This document shows, one piece after another, positions 19,501 through 27,435 of a stretch of 64,000 nucleotides of DNA (positions are counted from its first letter, which is position 1; every line of letters begins with the position of its first letter). Source of the stretch: a virus; the IMG/VR virus record IMGVR_UViG_3300023174_000104, positions 32,689 to 96,688 of that record; one strand, given 5' to 3'. The notes below the pieces were generated by a model. It was given only the letters and a program-made list of their open reading frames with translations, did no database searches and had not been told where the DNA came from. Position numbers and translations under genes: made by a program.

Positions 19501-21762
19501 ACACCAACAACACTAGCATCTATTACCGGTGGAACAATAACATATAATAACGGCTCTAGTGGAGTAGGTGCAAACTTGACAACTACTGGCACTTTTAACT
19601 TAATAGACGGTGTAAATGTACAAACATCAGGTACACGTATTTTAGTTAAGAACGAGGCAAATGCAGTATTTAATGGTATATATACTTGGAGTAACGCAAC
19701 CGTTATTACACGTGCAACTGATTATAATACTGTACCTGAAGTAGAAGCAGGTGATTTTGTATTCTGCACAGGTGGTACACTATATGATAATACCGGTTGG
19801 GTACAAACCAGTACTGTTACGGCAATTGGTACTGCTGGTAATAACATTGAATTCACCCAGTTTAGTGGTGCAGGTACATATACAGCAGGTACTGGTTTAA
19901 CATTAACTGGCAGTGTATTCAGTATTTCTAATACAACTGTAACAGCCGGCAGTTATGGCAATGGCGATAGAGTTGCAACGTTTACGGTTAATAGTCAAGG
20001 TCAATTAACAGCAGCAGCTAATACAGCAATAACAGCTAATGCCGCTAACTTAACAGGAACAACTCTTGCTACTGGTATTGTTACTAGTTCATTAACCAGT
20101 GTTGGTAATTTAATTGGATTAACAGTAAGTAATTCTTCTAGTACAGTTAACTTCTCAAATACAGCTAACGTTACTTTGGGTACTGTATCTAACTTACATA
20201 TTAGTGGTGGTACAAACGCATATGTATTAAGTACTGATGGTGCAGGTAATTTAAGTTGGGTAGCTCAAACAGCCGGTGGCGGATCTAATATCAGTAATGG
20301 CAATAGTAATGTAAGTATTGCTACTGCAAATGGCAATATAACATTCAGTGCAGTTGGTAATGCTAATGTAATGACTATTACCGGTACTGGTGCAAACATT
20401 ACTGGATATACTACTATTACAGGTAATCTATCCGCTGGTAATATCACTACAGGTGCTGGCACAGGTGGTAACATCAGTGGTGCTAATGTAATATCTGCTA
20501 ATATAGTAAATGCTACACTTAGTGCTAACTTAGGTAACAGTGTTACTGCTAATTACTTTATTGGTAACTTTTATGGTACTGCTAATAGTGCTACAACAGC
20601 AGGTACAGTAACAACTGCGGCTCAACCAAATATCACTTCAGTTGGTACATTGACTAGTTTAGCAGTAACAGGTAATGCTTCGGCAGGTAACCTGAATACA
20701 GCAGGTGCAGTTGTAGCAAGCACCTTAACTTCAAATGTAGCTACTGGTACTGCTCCAATAACAGTAACTTCAACTACACGTGTTAGTAACTTAAACGTTG
20801 CTTATGCTAACGTGGCTGACAATATTAATGTATCAGCCGGAACAGGAAATAACTTCCTTATCTTTGCAAATGCGGCAACAGGCAATATAGCAGAATTAAC
20901 AAGCACAGGCCTCACTGCTAACTTGTCAAATAACTCTATTACTGCAACAACATTCGTTGGCACATTAAGTGGTGCCGCAACAAGCGCAACAACAGCAGGT
21001 ACAGTAACAACTAATGCACAACCAAATATCACAAGTGTTGGTACATTAACCGGACTAACAAGTACAGGTACTATTAACTTAACTAGTGCAAGCAATGTAT
21101 CACTCGGACCAGTTGGTAACGTAAAAATTACTGGCGGTAGTAATGGTCAATATCTACAAACAGACGGATCAGGTACATTGACTTGGGCTACTGTAAGTTC
21201 TGGTTCTACTAGTAATATCAGTAATGGCAATAGTAATGTAAATATTGCATCAGCTAATGGTAACATTACAATGAGTGCAGTAGGTAATGCTAATATTGTT
21301 ACCGTAACAGGAACTGGCATTAACGTAGCAGGTACATTAAATACAACAGGAAATGTAACATTAAGTGGATCAAATGTTAGTTTGGGTGCAGTAGGTAATG
21401 TAAAAATCACGGGTGGTTCAAACACATATGTATTAAGTACAGATGGTGCAGGTAACTTAAGTTGGGTAGCACCACCAGCCGGTGCAAATGTAACAGTAGA
21501 TAACTTTACAGGTAATGGTGTACAGACAGTATTTACTTTAAGTACCACGCCTACAGGCATAAATCAAACTAGTGTTAACTATAATGGAGCTACCGTATTA
21601 CGTACAGATTACACACTAGCTAACGCTAACATTACATTTAGTAGTGCTCCTGCAAATGGCAGTTATATAGAAGTAACAACAATCAATTTAACCACTAGTG
21701 GTGGAGGTGGTGGAGCATCATCGGCTGCCGCAGTAGGCTATTCATTAATATTCGGAGGATAA
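16531..21762 (+). CDS. Giant repeat-rich tail fibre protein (1743 aa)
   Basis: Paralogue of the fibre at 10738: shared N-terminus (SVDGITVGEANALVNVILSNGDI), LGNVGNIIITGGSSGYVL modules, and two copies of the TDAATKQYVDDVAQGLN to TQFSGAGTY domain. Many GNANLGNxVTANFF and AQPNITSVGTL units follow. The C-terminal part (NVTVDNFTGNGVQTVFTLS...NYNGATVLRTDYTL) resembles a beta-rich domain seen at the ends of phage structural proteins. It starts 14 bp after the HNH gene with only a weak RBS, so the HNH gene may have replaced its original promoter region. Its stop is one base before the next small gene. Confidence 0.85.
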   Translation: MAKKPFISVDGITVGEANALVNVILSNGDITTSNITIGNNANLGNVGNIIITGGSSGYVLSTNGSGNLSWIAQSGGGSTSNISNGNSNVNIATENGNITMSAVGNANIVVVTGTGANITGTLNVTGNATVGNIITGAGSGGNITGANVISANTVTASGNITAGNANLGNAVTANFFIGSGANLTSIAGANVSGQVGNALVASTVYTNAQPNITSVGTLTSLSVSGTGSFGANVNLNSFNITNLATPVASTDAATKQYVDDVAQGLNVHDSVQAATPTTLASITGGTITYNNGSSGVGANLTTTGSFNLIDGVNVQTSGTRILVKNEANAVFNGIYTWSNATVITRAVDYNTVPEVEAGDFVFCTGGTLYDNTGWVQTSTVTAIGTTGNNIEFTQFSGAGTYQAGTGLTLTGSTFSVNASQTQVTSVGTLGNLTVSGNATVGNLVTSGSGGTLSNINVVSANTFTASGNITAGNANLGNSVTANFFTGNLYGTANLATFATTANAVAGSNVSGQVGNALVAGTVYTAAQPNITSVGTLTGLTSTGTVNLTGASNVSLGPVGNVKITGGSNGQYLQTDGTGTLNWVSISSSATLANGNSNVNIPAANGNINLTAVGNTVMVVTGTGVNVAGTLNISGNTTVSNLISSGTGGNISNANVISANTFIASGNITATNINTTGSGGNIGNANVISANTFIASGNITAGNANLGNATTANYFIGNFYGTANSATTAGTVTTAAQPNITSVGTLSSLSVTGNISSGNANLGNLVTANFFSGNGSLLTGITVSAGNSIVNGNSNVSIPVANGNVNISAVGNANVLVITGTGANITGTANISGNLSVGNIVTSGSGGNITGGNVISANTFIASGNITASNANLGNAVTANYFIGNLYGTANLATFATTANSVAGGNVSGQVGNALVASTVYTNAQPNITSVGTLTSLSVSGTGLFGANVNLNSFNITNLATPVASTDAATKQYVDDVAQGLNIHDAVAAATPTTLASITGGTITYNNGSSGVGANLTTTGTFNLIDGVNVQTSGTRILVKNEANAVFNGIYTWSNATVITRATDYNTVPEVEAGDFVFCTGGTLYDNTGWVQTSTVTAIGTAGNNIEFTQFSGAGTYTAGTGLTLTGSVFSISNTTVTAGSYGNGDRVATFTVNSQGQLTAAANTAITANAANLTGTTLATGIVTSSLTSVGNLIGLTVSNSSSTVNFSNTANVTLGTVSNLHISGGTNAYVLSTDGAGNLSWVAQTAGGGSNISNGNSNVSIATANGNITFSAVGNANVMTITGTGANITGYTTITGNLSAGNITTGAGTGGNISGANVISANIVNATLSANLGNSVTANYFIGNFYGTANSATTAGTVTTAAQPNITSVGTLTSLAVTGNASAGNLNTAGAVVASTLTSNVATGTAPITVTSTTRVSNLNVAYANVADNINVSAGTGNNFLIFANAATGNIAELTSTGLTANLSNNSITATTFVGTLSGAATSATTAGTVTTNAQPNITSVGTLTGLTSTGTINLTSASNVSLGPVGNVKITGGSNGQYLQTDGSGTLTWATVSSGSTSNISNGNSNVNIASANGNITMSAVGNANIVTVTGTGINVAGTLNTTGNVTLSGSNVSLGAVGNVKITGGSNTYVLSTDGAGNLSWVAPPAGANVTVDNFTGNGVQTVFTLSTTPTGINQTSVNYNGATVLRTDYTLANANITFSSAPANGSYIEVTTINLTTSGGGGGASSAAAVGYSLIFGG

Positions 21763-21763
21763 C

Positions 21764-22135
21764 ATGGCAGCACCAAACATAATCAGTGCAACAACAATCA
21801 ATGGTAAAACAACGGGTGCGAACCTAACAACTACAAGTGCAACTACAGTATTAAACAATGCTGTTGGTAGTGGTAAGTGTTTAAAAGTAAATACACTCAA
21901 TGTAGCTAATTACGGTGCTAGTACAGCTAATGTGACCGTTGCTTGGTATAATGCAGCCAACGTTGGTGGTACAGCATTTGCGATTGCAGGTAACGTTACA
22001 GTTCCTTCTGGCGGCACAGTAACAGTTATACAAAAGAACACGCAATACTATTTGGAAGAAAATAATAGTTTGGGAGCAACTGCAGGTACTGCAAATACTC
22101 TTATTGTCACTTGTAGCTATGAGGATATAAGTTAA
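21764..22135 (+). CDS. Small tail/fibre-associated beta protein
   Basis: The protein has 123 aa (MAAPNIISATTINGKTTG, then LKVNTLNVANYG, VPSGGTVTVIQKNTQYYLEENNS, CSYEDIS). The pattern matches a small conserved virion protein of T4-like marine phages, probably a beta-sandwich adaptor or decoration protein. It is tightly packed between a fibre gene and the glycine-rich gene, with an AGGA-type RBS inside the preceding gene end. The exact role is not established. Confidence 0.6.
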   Translation: MAAPNIISATTINGKTTGANLTTTSATTVLNNAVGSGKCLKVNTLNVANYGASTANVTVAWYNAANVGGTAFAIAGNVTVPSGGTVTVIQKNTQYYLEENNSLGATAGTANTLIVTCSYEDIS

Positions 22136-22136
22136 A

Positions 22137-23030
22137 ATGGCTCAATTTCCATCTTCTACTAGTGCTAGTGGCCTATGGTCATTAACAGATGTACGTAATA
22201 ATTTAATGGGATCAAACTGGCCATTAATGACTGTTTCATTAGTTGAATATTTAGTAGTAGCCGGCGGCGGCGGCGGAGCCGGTGGCGGCGGCGGAGCCGG
22301 TGGATATAGAACGGCAACTGGTTTTTCAGTATCCCCGGGCGTAGCATTAACTGTTACAGTAGGTGCAGGTGGAAGTGCTGGAGTAAACACTACAGGTAAC
22401 GGAACTTCGGGAAATGATTCAGCATTCAGTTCTATTACGTCCACCGGTGGAGGATATGGTGCAGGTGGTACATCCGGCACTAATCCACAAGGTGGTACAG
22501 GCGGTAGCGGCGGCGGTTCTTGGACTTATGCAGCCGCACTAAAAGCCGGAGGCGCCGGTAATACCCCATCAACCAGCCCGGCTCAGGGATATAATGGTGG
22601 GGCAACATATGCTACTAGCCCGGGAGCTAACGCCGGCGGAGGTGGTGGTTCATCTAGTCTTGGTTTGGGTCCTAATGGCAATGCAGGATCCGGTGGAGAT
22701 TCAGGTAGTGGCAATTACGGTGGTGTCGGTGGTTCGGGTACCACTTCAACTATTTCAGGTTCTTCAGTAACATATGCCGCGGGTGGCGGAGGTTATGTAT
22801 TACTTACTAATGCCGCCGGCGCCGCAAATACAGGTACCGGTGGAGGTGGTTCATCTAGTTCTGGTGGCGGCGCCGGCTTATCAGGGTACGCCGGCGGGTC
22901 TGGTGTCGTCATTGTACGTTATGCAGATAATTATCCAGCCGCAACATCTACCACTGGTTCACCAACAATAACAGTTGCCGGTGGGTACAGGGTATATAAA
23001 TGGACTACTAGTGGGTCAATAACATTTTAA
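22137..23030 (+). CDS. Glycine-rich tail protein (adhesin-like)
   Basis: The protein has 297 aa. After a 45-residue N-terminal region comes LVVAGGGGGAGGGGGAGGY and a long stretch of poly-glycine blocks alternating with Ser/Thr strands, ending VIVRYADNYPAATSTTG...YRVYKWTTSGSITF. This is the glycine-rich domain common in phage tail proteins, where polyglycine II sheets act as host-recognition tips, as in T-even gp38-type adhesins. Codon choice is much more GC-rich than its neighbours because of the Gly/Ala runs. The stop of the previous gene is one base upstream. Confidence 0.75.
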   Translation: MAQFPSSTSASGLWSLTDVRNNLMGSNWPLMTVSLVEYLVVAGGGGGAGGGGGAGGYRTATGFSVSPGVALTVTVGAGGSAGVNTTGNGTSGNDSAFSSITSTGGGYGAGGTSGTNPQGGTGGSGGGSWTYAAALKAGGAGNTPSTSPAQGYNGGATYATSPGANAGGGGGSSSLGLGPNGNAGSGGDSGSGNYGGVGGSGTTSTISGSSVTYAAGGGGYVLLTNAAGAANTGTGGGGSSSSGGGAGLSGYAGGSGVVIVRYADNYPAATSTTGSPTITVAGGYRVYKWTTSGSITF

Positions 23031-23042
23031 ATAGGAAATTAA

Positions 23043-23399
23043 ATGAGTCATTTTGCAAAAATAGATGAAAACAACACAGTAACACAAGTTATTGTAATAG
23101 AACAAGATGTAGTAGATACAGGTCTATTTGGAGAGCCAAGCTCTTGGATTCAAACAAGTTATAACACCAGTGGCGGCGTACACAAATTAGGCGGTACACC
23201 ATTACGTAAAAATTATGCTGGTATAGGATATACATATGATGTAACAAGAGATGCATTTATACCACCTAAACCATTCAATTCATGGACATTAAATGAAGAT
23301 ACATGCTTGTATGAAGCCCCTACAATAATGCCAGATGATGGTAAAATCTATAATTGGGATGAAGAAACAACAAGTTGGGTTGAAGTAGTACAACCGTAA
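23043..23399 (+). CDS. Conserved small tail-locus protein
   Basis: The protein has 118 aa starting MSHFAKIDENNTVTQVIV, with WIQTSYNTSGG, LRKNYAGIGYTYD, FIPPKPFNSW and YNWDEETTSWVEV. This pattern recurs in tail-fibre regions of T4-like marine phages. The repeated Trp/Tyr strands suggest a small beta-rich fibre-tip or assembly protein. It has a good RBS (TAGGAAA) and follows the glycine-rich gene by 12 bp. Confidence 0.65.
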   Translation: MSHFAKIDENNTVTQVIVIEQDVVDTGLFGEPSSWIQTSYNTSGGVHKLGGTPLRKNYAGIGYTYDVTRDAFIPPKPFNSWTLNEDTCLYEAPTIMPDDGKIYNWDEETTSWVEVVQP

Positions 23400-23465
23400 A
23401 GATTAAATTGGATTAAATATATAGATGGGCTACACAAGTAGACCAATATAAAAAGAGAAATATAC

Positions 23466-25799
23466 ATGGCAATTACAAAGTTACAACCGTTCAATTTAGA
23501 CACAACCGCGAACTATACCTTTGCCAATGTAACCGCAAGTAATGTTAATGGTGCTAATTTAGTTAGCGCAAACTATGTTACTGGCACACTAACAACTGCC
23601 GCACAGCCAAATATAACAAGTACAGGAACATTGGTTAATCTAACTGTTTCTGGTAATACTTCTTTCACTGGCGCTAATGTGTCATTAGGTGCAGTTGGTA
23701 ATCTAAAAATTACCGGAGGTACTGCTAACTATGTACTACAAACAGATGGTGCAGGTAACTTATCTTGGGTCGCTGTAAGCTCTGGATCTACTAGTAACAT
23801 TAGTAATGGTAATAGTAACGTTAATATCCCATCAAGTAATGGCAACATCAACTTAACCGCTGTTGGTAATACTACAATGGTTGTTACTGGTACAGGCGTT
23901 AACGTAGCCGGTACATTAAACGTTACGGGAAATGCTACAGTTGGTAATTTAGTTACTTCGGGCTCTGGTGGCACATTATCTAATATCAATGTTATCTCAG
24001 CTAATACATTCACTGCGTCAGGTAATATTACTGCTGGTAATGCAAACCTCGGTAATGCAGTAAGAGCTAATTTCTTTATTGGTAGTGGTGCTAACTTAAC
24101 AAGCTTACCCGGTAGTAATGTTTCTGGACAAGTAGGTAATGCATTAGTAGCGGGAACAGTTTATACTGCGGCACAACCAAATATTACAAGTGTTGGTACA
24201 CTAACTGGTTTAACAAGTACAGGTACAGCTAATTTAATTGGTGCAAGCAATGTATCACTCGGACCAGTTGGTAATGTAAAAATTACAGGTGGTAGTAACG
24301 GTCAATACTTGCAAACAGACGGATCCGGAACACTAACTTGGTCTACCGTAAGTTCTGGATCAACAAGTAATATAAGTAATGGTAATAGTAATGTAAGTAT
24401 TGCATCAGCTAATGGCAATATTACTATGAGTAGTGCAGGCAATGCAAATATAGTAGTAGTAACAGGCACTGGTGTTAACGTAGCCGGTACATTAAACGTT
24501 ACGGGAAATGCCACTGTCGGTAATATTGTAACTTCTGGCTCAGGTGGTAATGTATCTAATGTTAATGTAATCAGTGCTAACACATTTATTGCAAGTGGTA
24601 ATATCTCAGCAAATAATATCAATACCACTGGTTCAGGTGGCAATATTGGTAATGCAAATGTTATTTCTGCTAATACATTCATTGCAAGTGGTAATATCAC
24701 AGCCGGTAATGCTAATTTAGGTAATCTAGTTACCGCTAATTTCTTTACAGGTAATGGTAGTCTATTAACTGGTATTTCAACGTCTAGCATATCAAACGGT
24801 AATAGTAATATTTCTATTCCAACAGCTAATGGTAATATTAACATCTCGGCAGGTGGAACACCAAATGAATTAGTAATTACTAGTACCGGTATTAATGTAG
24901 CCGGTACATTAAATGCTACAGGTAATGCTAATGTAGGTAATTTAGGTGCAACTGGAGTCATAGCAACTACATTAACCGGTTCGTTAACAACAGCCGCACA
25001 ACCAAATATAACTTCAGTTGGTACATTAACTAGTTTAACAGTTACTGGTAATATAACATCCGGCAATGCTAATTTAGGTAACTTAGTAACAGCTAACTTC
25101 TTTAGTGGTAATGGTAGTCTATTAACTGGTATTACAGTAAGCGCAGGTAATACTATTGTAAACGGAAATAGTAACGTAACTGTAACTGCAAACGGAAATG
25201 TCAATACAAGTGTATCCGGTAACGCAAACATTTTAGTAGTAACAGGTACAGGTGCAAATATTACTGGTACATTAAATGTATCTGGCAATACAACAGTCAG
25301 TAATTTAATATCATCAGGTACCGGAGGTAATATTAGTAATGCTAATGTTATAAGTGCAAATACATTTACTGCAAGTGGTAATATCACAGCTGGTAATCTG
25401 ATAACTAGTGGTAGTGGTGGTAATATTACCGGCGGCAATGTTATTTCCGCTAATACATTAATTGCATCTAATGTTAATCTTACCGCATATAAAGAAACTG
25501 TAGTTGCAGGTGGTAATACAGGTGCAGCTACATTAACTCCAAACGTAGCTACCGGAACTATATTTAACTACACTTTGACTGGCAATATTACTATTAATGC
25601 ATTGGGTAACGCCGTGGCTGGATCTAGTGCAGTATTGATATTAACACAAGACGGTACAGGTAACAGACTATTATCTAGTACGATGAAATTTGCTAGTGCA
25701 TCAAAAACATTGTCAACTGCGGCATCTAGTGTTGATATTATATCAGTTTTTTATGATGGTACCACATATTACGCAACATTGAGTAAAGGCTACGCATAA
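23466..25799 (+). CDS. Tail fibre protein (777 aa)
   Basis: Fourth large fibre paralogue. A short N-terminus (MAITKLQPFNLDTTANYTF) leads directly into the same GANL / AQPNITSxGTL / LGPVGNVKITGGSNGQYL / SGSGGNxSNxNVISANTF modules as the 16531 fibre, with long near-identical DNA blocks. The C-terminal 100 residues (KETVVAGGNTGAATLTPN...FYDGTTYYATLSKGYA) are a compact beta-sandwich-like end found in phage structural proteins. The stop overlaps the start of the repeat protein at 25799, so the two are translationally coupled. Confidence 0.82.
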   Translation: MAITKLQPFNLDTTANYTFANVTASNVNGANLVSANYVTGTLTTAAQPNITSTGTLVNLTVSGNTSFTGANVSLGAVGNLKITGGTANYVLQTDGAGNLSWVAVSSGSTSNISNGNSNVNIPSSNGNINLTAVGNTTMVVTGTGVNVAGTLNVTGNATVGNLVTSGSGGTLSNINVISANTFTASGNITAGNANLGNAVRANFFIGSGANLTSLPGSNVSGQVGNALVAGTVYTAAQPNITSVGTLTGLTSTGTANLIGASNVSLGPVGNVKITGGSNGQYLQTDGSGTLTWSTVSSGSTSNISNGNSNVSIASANGNITMSSAGNANIVVVTGTGVNVAGTLNVTGNATVGNIVTSGSGGNVSNVNVISANTFIASGNISANNINTTGSGGNIGNANVISANTFIASGNITAGNANLGNLVTANFFTGNGSLLTGISTSSISNGNSNISIPTANGNINISAGGTPNELVITSTGINVAGTLNATGNANVGNLGATGVIATTLTGSLTTAAQPNITSVGTLTSLTVTGNITSGNANLGNLVTANFFSGNGSLLTGITVSAGNTIVNGNSNVTVTANGNVNTSVSGNANILVVTGTGANITGTLNVSGNTTVSNLISSGTGGNISNANVISANTFTASGNITAGNLITSGSGGNITGGNVISANTLIASNVNLTAYKETVVAGGNTGAATLTPNVATGTIFNYTLTGNITINALGNAVAGSSAVLILTQDGTGNRLLSSTMKFASASKTLSTAASSVDIISVFYDGTTYYATLSKGYA

Positions 25800-26782
25800 T
25801 GTTTAGTGCGGCAGTTGGTGGGTTTACATTTGGTGTACCCTCTCCGGCCCCCTCGCCCGCCCCTACTGCAACTGCAGGATGGAATGCAGGTGGCGGTTCT
25901 TCAGGGCAGATTTCTACCATAGATAGAATAACATTTGCAACTGATACAGCAACAGCTACTGCTAGAGGACCACTAGCAACTAATCAAAGTAATGCAGGTG
26001 GAGTAGGTACAACAACTGATGGATGGTTTGGAGGCGGATATTCCAATTCCCCGGCCCCTGGTACAAAAGTTTCAACCGTGCAACGTATTACATATGCCAC
26101 CGATACTACTACTGCTAGTACTAGAGGTTCTTTATCAATATCTAGCTTTGGTTTAGCATCATCAAGTGATAATACAACATATGGATGGTTTGGTGGAGGA
26201 TATACCCCATCAGCTCCCTATTATCTTTCTATTGTAAATAGAATAACATATGCATCTGACACCAATACGTCAAGTGTACGCGGCCCTTTAAGTATTATAG
26301 TATATTTACAAGCAGCAACAGGTGATCAAAATTATGGATGGTTCACCGGCGGAACAACGACCGGCGGGCCTAGTTCTACAACTTATATAGATCGTATTAC
26401 ATATGCCACCGATACTGCTACGGCCACAAATCGTGGAGCATTGTCATTAGCAACAAGAATGCATATGGCAGTAACTGACGGCACAACCTATGGATGGTTT
26501 GCAGGTGGTAGTCCAGGTATCAGTCTATCAACAGTACAGCGTATCACATTTGCAAATGATACTGCAACAGCAAGTAGTCGTGGTCCGTTAAACGCTACAA
26601 GATACTTAGCCTCAGGTACTTGTGACAATACATACGGATGGTTTGGTGGTGGATTTGTACCAGCTGGTACTTCTTCAACGACAACACGCATAACATATGC
26701 AACAGATACTGCTACATCAACAGATAGAGGTAACTTGTCTCAAGCTAGAACACGTGTAGCCGGCACCTCAGGTGTACAATAA
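25799..26782 (+). CDS. Six-repeat beta-propeller-like fibre-tip protein
   Basis: The protein has 327 aa. A Pro-rich linker (PSPAPSPAPTAT) precedes six repeats of about 50 residues with RITYATDTATAT, RG.L and YGWFGGG. The last repeat lacks the YGWFGGG strand, and a matching strand (AGWNAGGG) lies before the first repeat. That is the velcro closure typical of beta-propellers. It is a probable receptor-binding domain at the end of the preceding fibre, with which it is translationally coupled. Kelch-like propeller is an inference from repeat spacing. Confidence 0.7.
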   Translation: MFSAAVGGFTFGVPSPAPSPAPTATAGWNAGGGSSGQISTIDRITFATDTATATARGPLATNQSNAGGVGTTTDGWFGGGYSNSPAPGTKVSTVQRITYATDTTTASTRGSLSISSFGLASSSDNTTYGWFGGGYTPSAPYYLSIVNRITYASDTNTSSVRGPLSIIVYLQAATGDQNYGWFTGGTTTGGPSSTTYIDRITYATDTATATNRGALSLATRMHMAVTDGTTYGWFAGGSPGISLSTVQRITFANDTATASSRGPLNATRYLASGTCDNTYGWFGGGFVPAGTSSTTTRITYATDTATSTDRGNLSQARTRVAGTSGVQ

Positions 26783-26793
26783 AAGGAATAATA

Positions 26794-26925
26794 ATGAGTA
26801 TAACAATAACAGGTGGAATATCATTAGGTGAAGGTTTAGGAATAACTGCCTCATTGCTATATACTTCTATAACATATGGTCATAATGTTGGTTATAAGAT
26901 TGAACAAGAAACTTTTAACAAATAA
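26794..26925 (+). CDS. Small hypothetical protein (43 aa)
   Basis: Short frame starting MSITITGGISLGEGLGIT, with an AAAAGGAATA RBS five to ten bases upstream and 11 bp after the propeller gene stop. The ITITGGI...LG opening recalls small tail-locus proteins. No function can be assigned. Confidence 0.5.
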   Translation: MSITITGGISLGEGLGITASLLYTSITYGHNVGYKIEQETFNK

Positions 26926-26994
26926 GTGCTACTAACATTCATAAAGCACTAGGTTTATAAACCAATCTTTTCAATTTAGATAAGTAGTTATCTA

Positions 26995-27432
26995 ATGAAT
27001 ACATTTCAATCATCTTACGACAATAGATTACAATCTTGGTATAACTTACGCAACCAAATCAAAAACTACGATTTAGGTCAACAATGCATAGAAATAGATA
27101 AATGGTGGCAAAAAGCCCCATTAGTTAACCACTATCTTCATCCAATTGATTTACCCACTTGGCCCGGTCCTTGGGAACTTTTGGTAGAAAACACCTATTG
27201 TACTCTTGCAAGAGGTCTAGGAATGTGCTATACTCTACTATTAATGGATATTACTAATATAGAATTCGTACTAGCTACTGATATTCAAGGAAATGACACA
27301 TCATTAGTCTTAGTAGATAACGCAAAATATGTGCTTAATTACTGGCCAAATACGGTGATAAGTAATAATCTAAAAGATTTTAAAATAGTAAGCAAGTTAG
27401 ATATAACAACAATTAATAATAAAATAGGGTAA
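26995..27432 (+). CDS. Hypothetical protein upstream of nrdA
   Basis: The protein has 145 aa, Trp- and Asn-rich (WWQKAPLVNHYLHPIDLPTWPGPWELL, LARGLGMCYTLLLMDI). It ends three bases before nrdA, so it shares the nrdA transcript. No SD is obvious; a GATAAGTAGTTATC hairpin sits immediately before the start. I do not recognise a named family; it may be a phage-conserved protein of dNTP or tail regions. Confidence 0.6.
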   Translation: MNTFQSSYDNRLQSWYNLRNQIKNYDLGQQCIEIDKWWQKAPLVNHYLHPIDLPTWPGPWELLVENTYCTLARGLGMCYTLLLMDITNIEFVLATDIQGNDTSLVLVDNAKYVLNYWPNTVISNNLKDFKIVSKLDITTINNKIG

Positions 27433-27435
27433 AAC

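Noticed and set aside
24302-25438. 378-aa minus-strand open frame
   Set aside because: Antisense of the repeat-rich fibre at 23466; composition simply mirrors the repeats.
3151-25799. Repeated fibre blocks as a CRISPR-like or satellite array
   Set aside because: The repeats are in frame within coding sequence, variable in length and explained by protein modules; no regular spacers.
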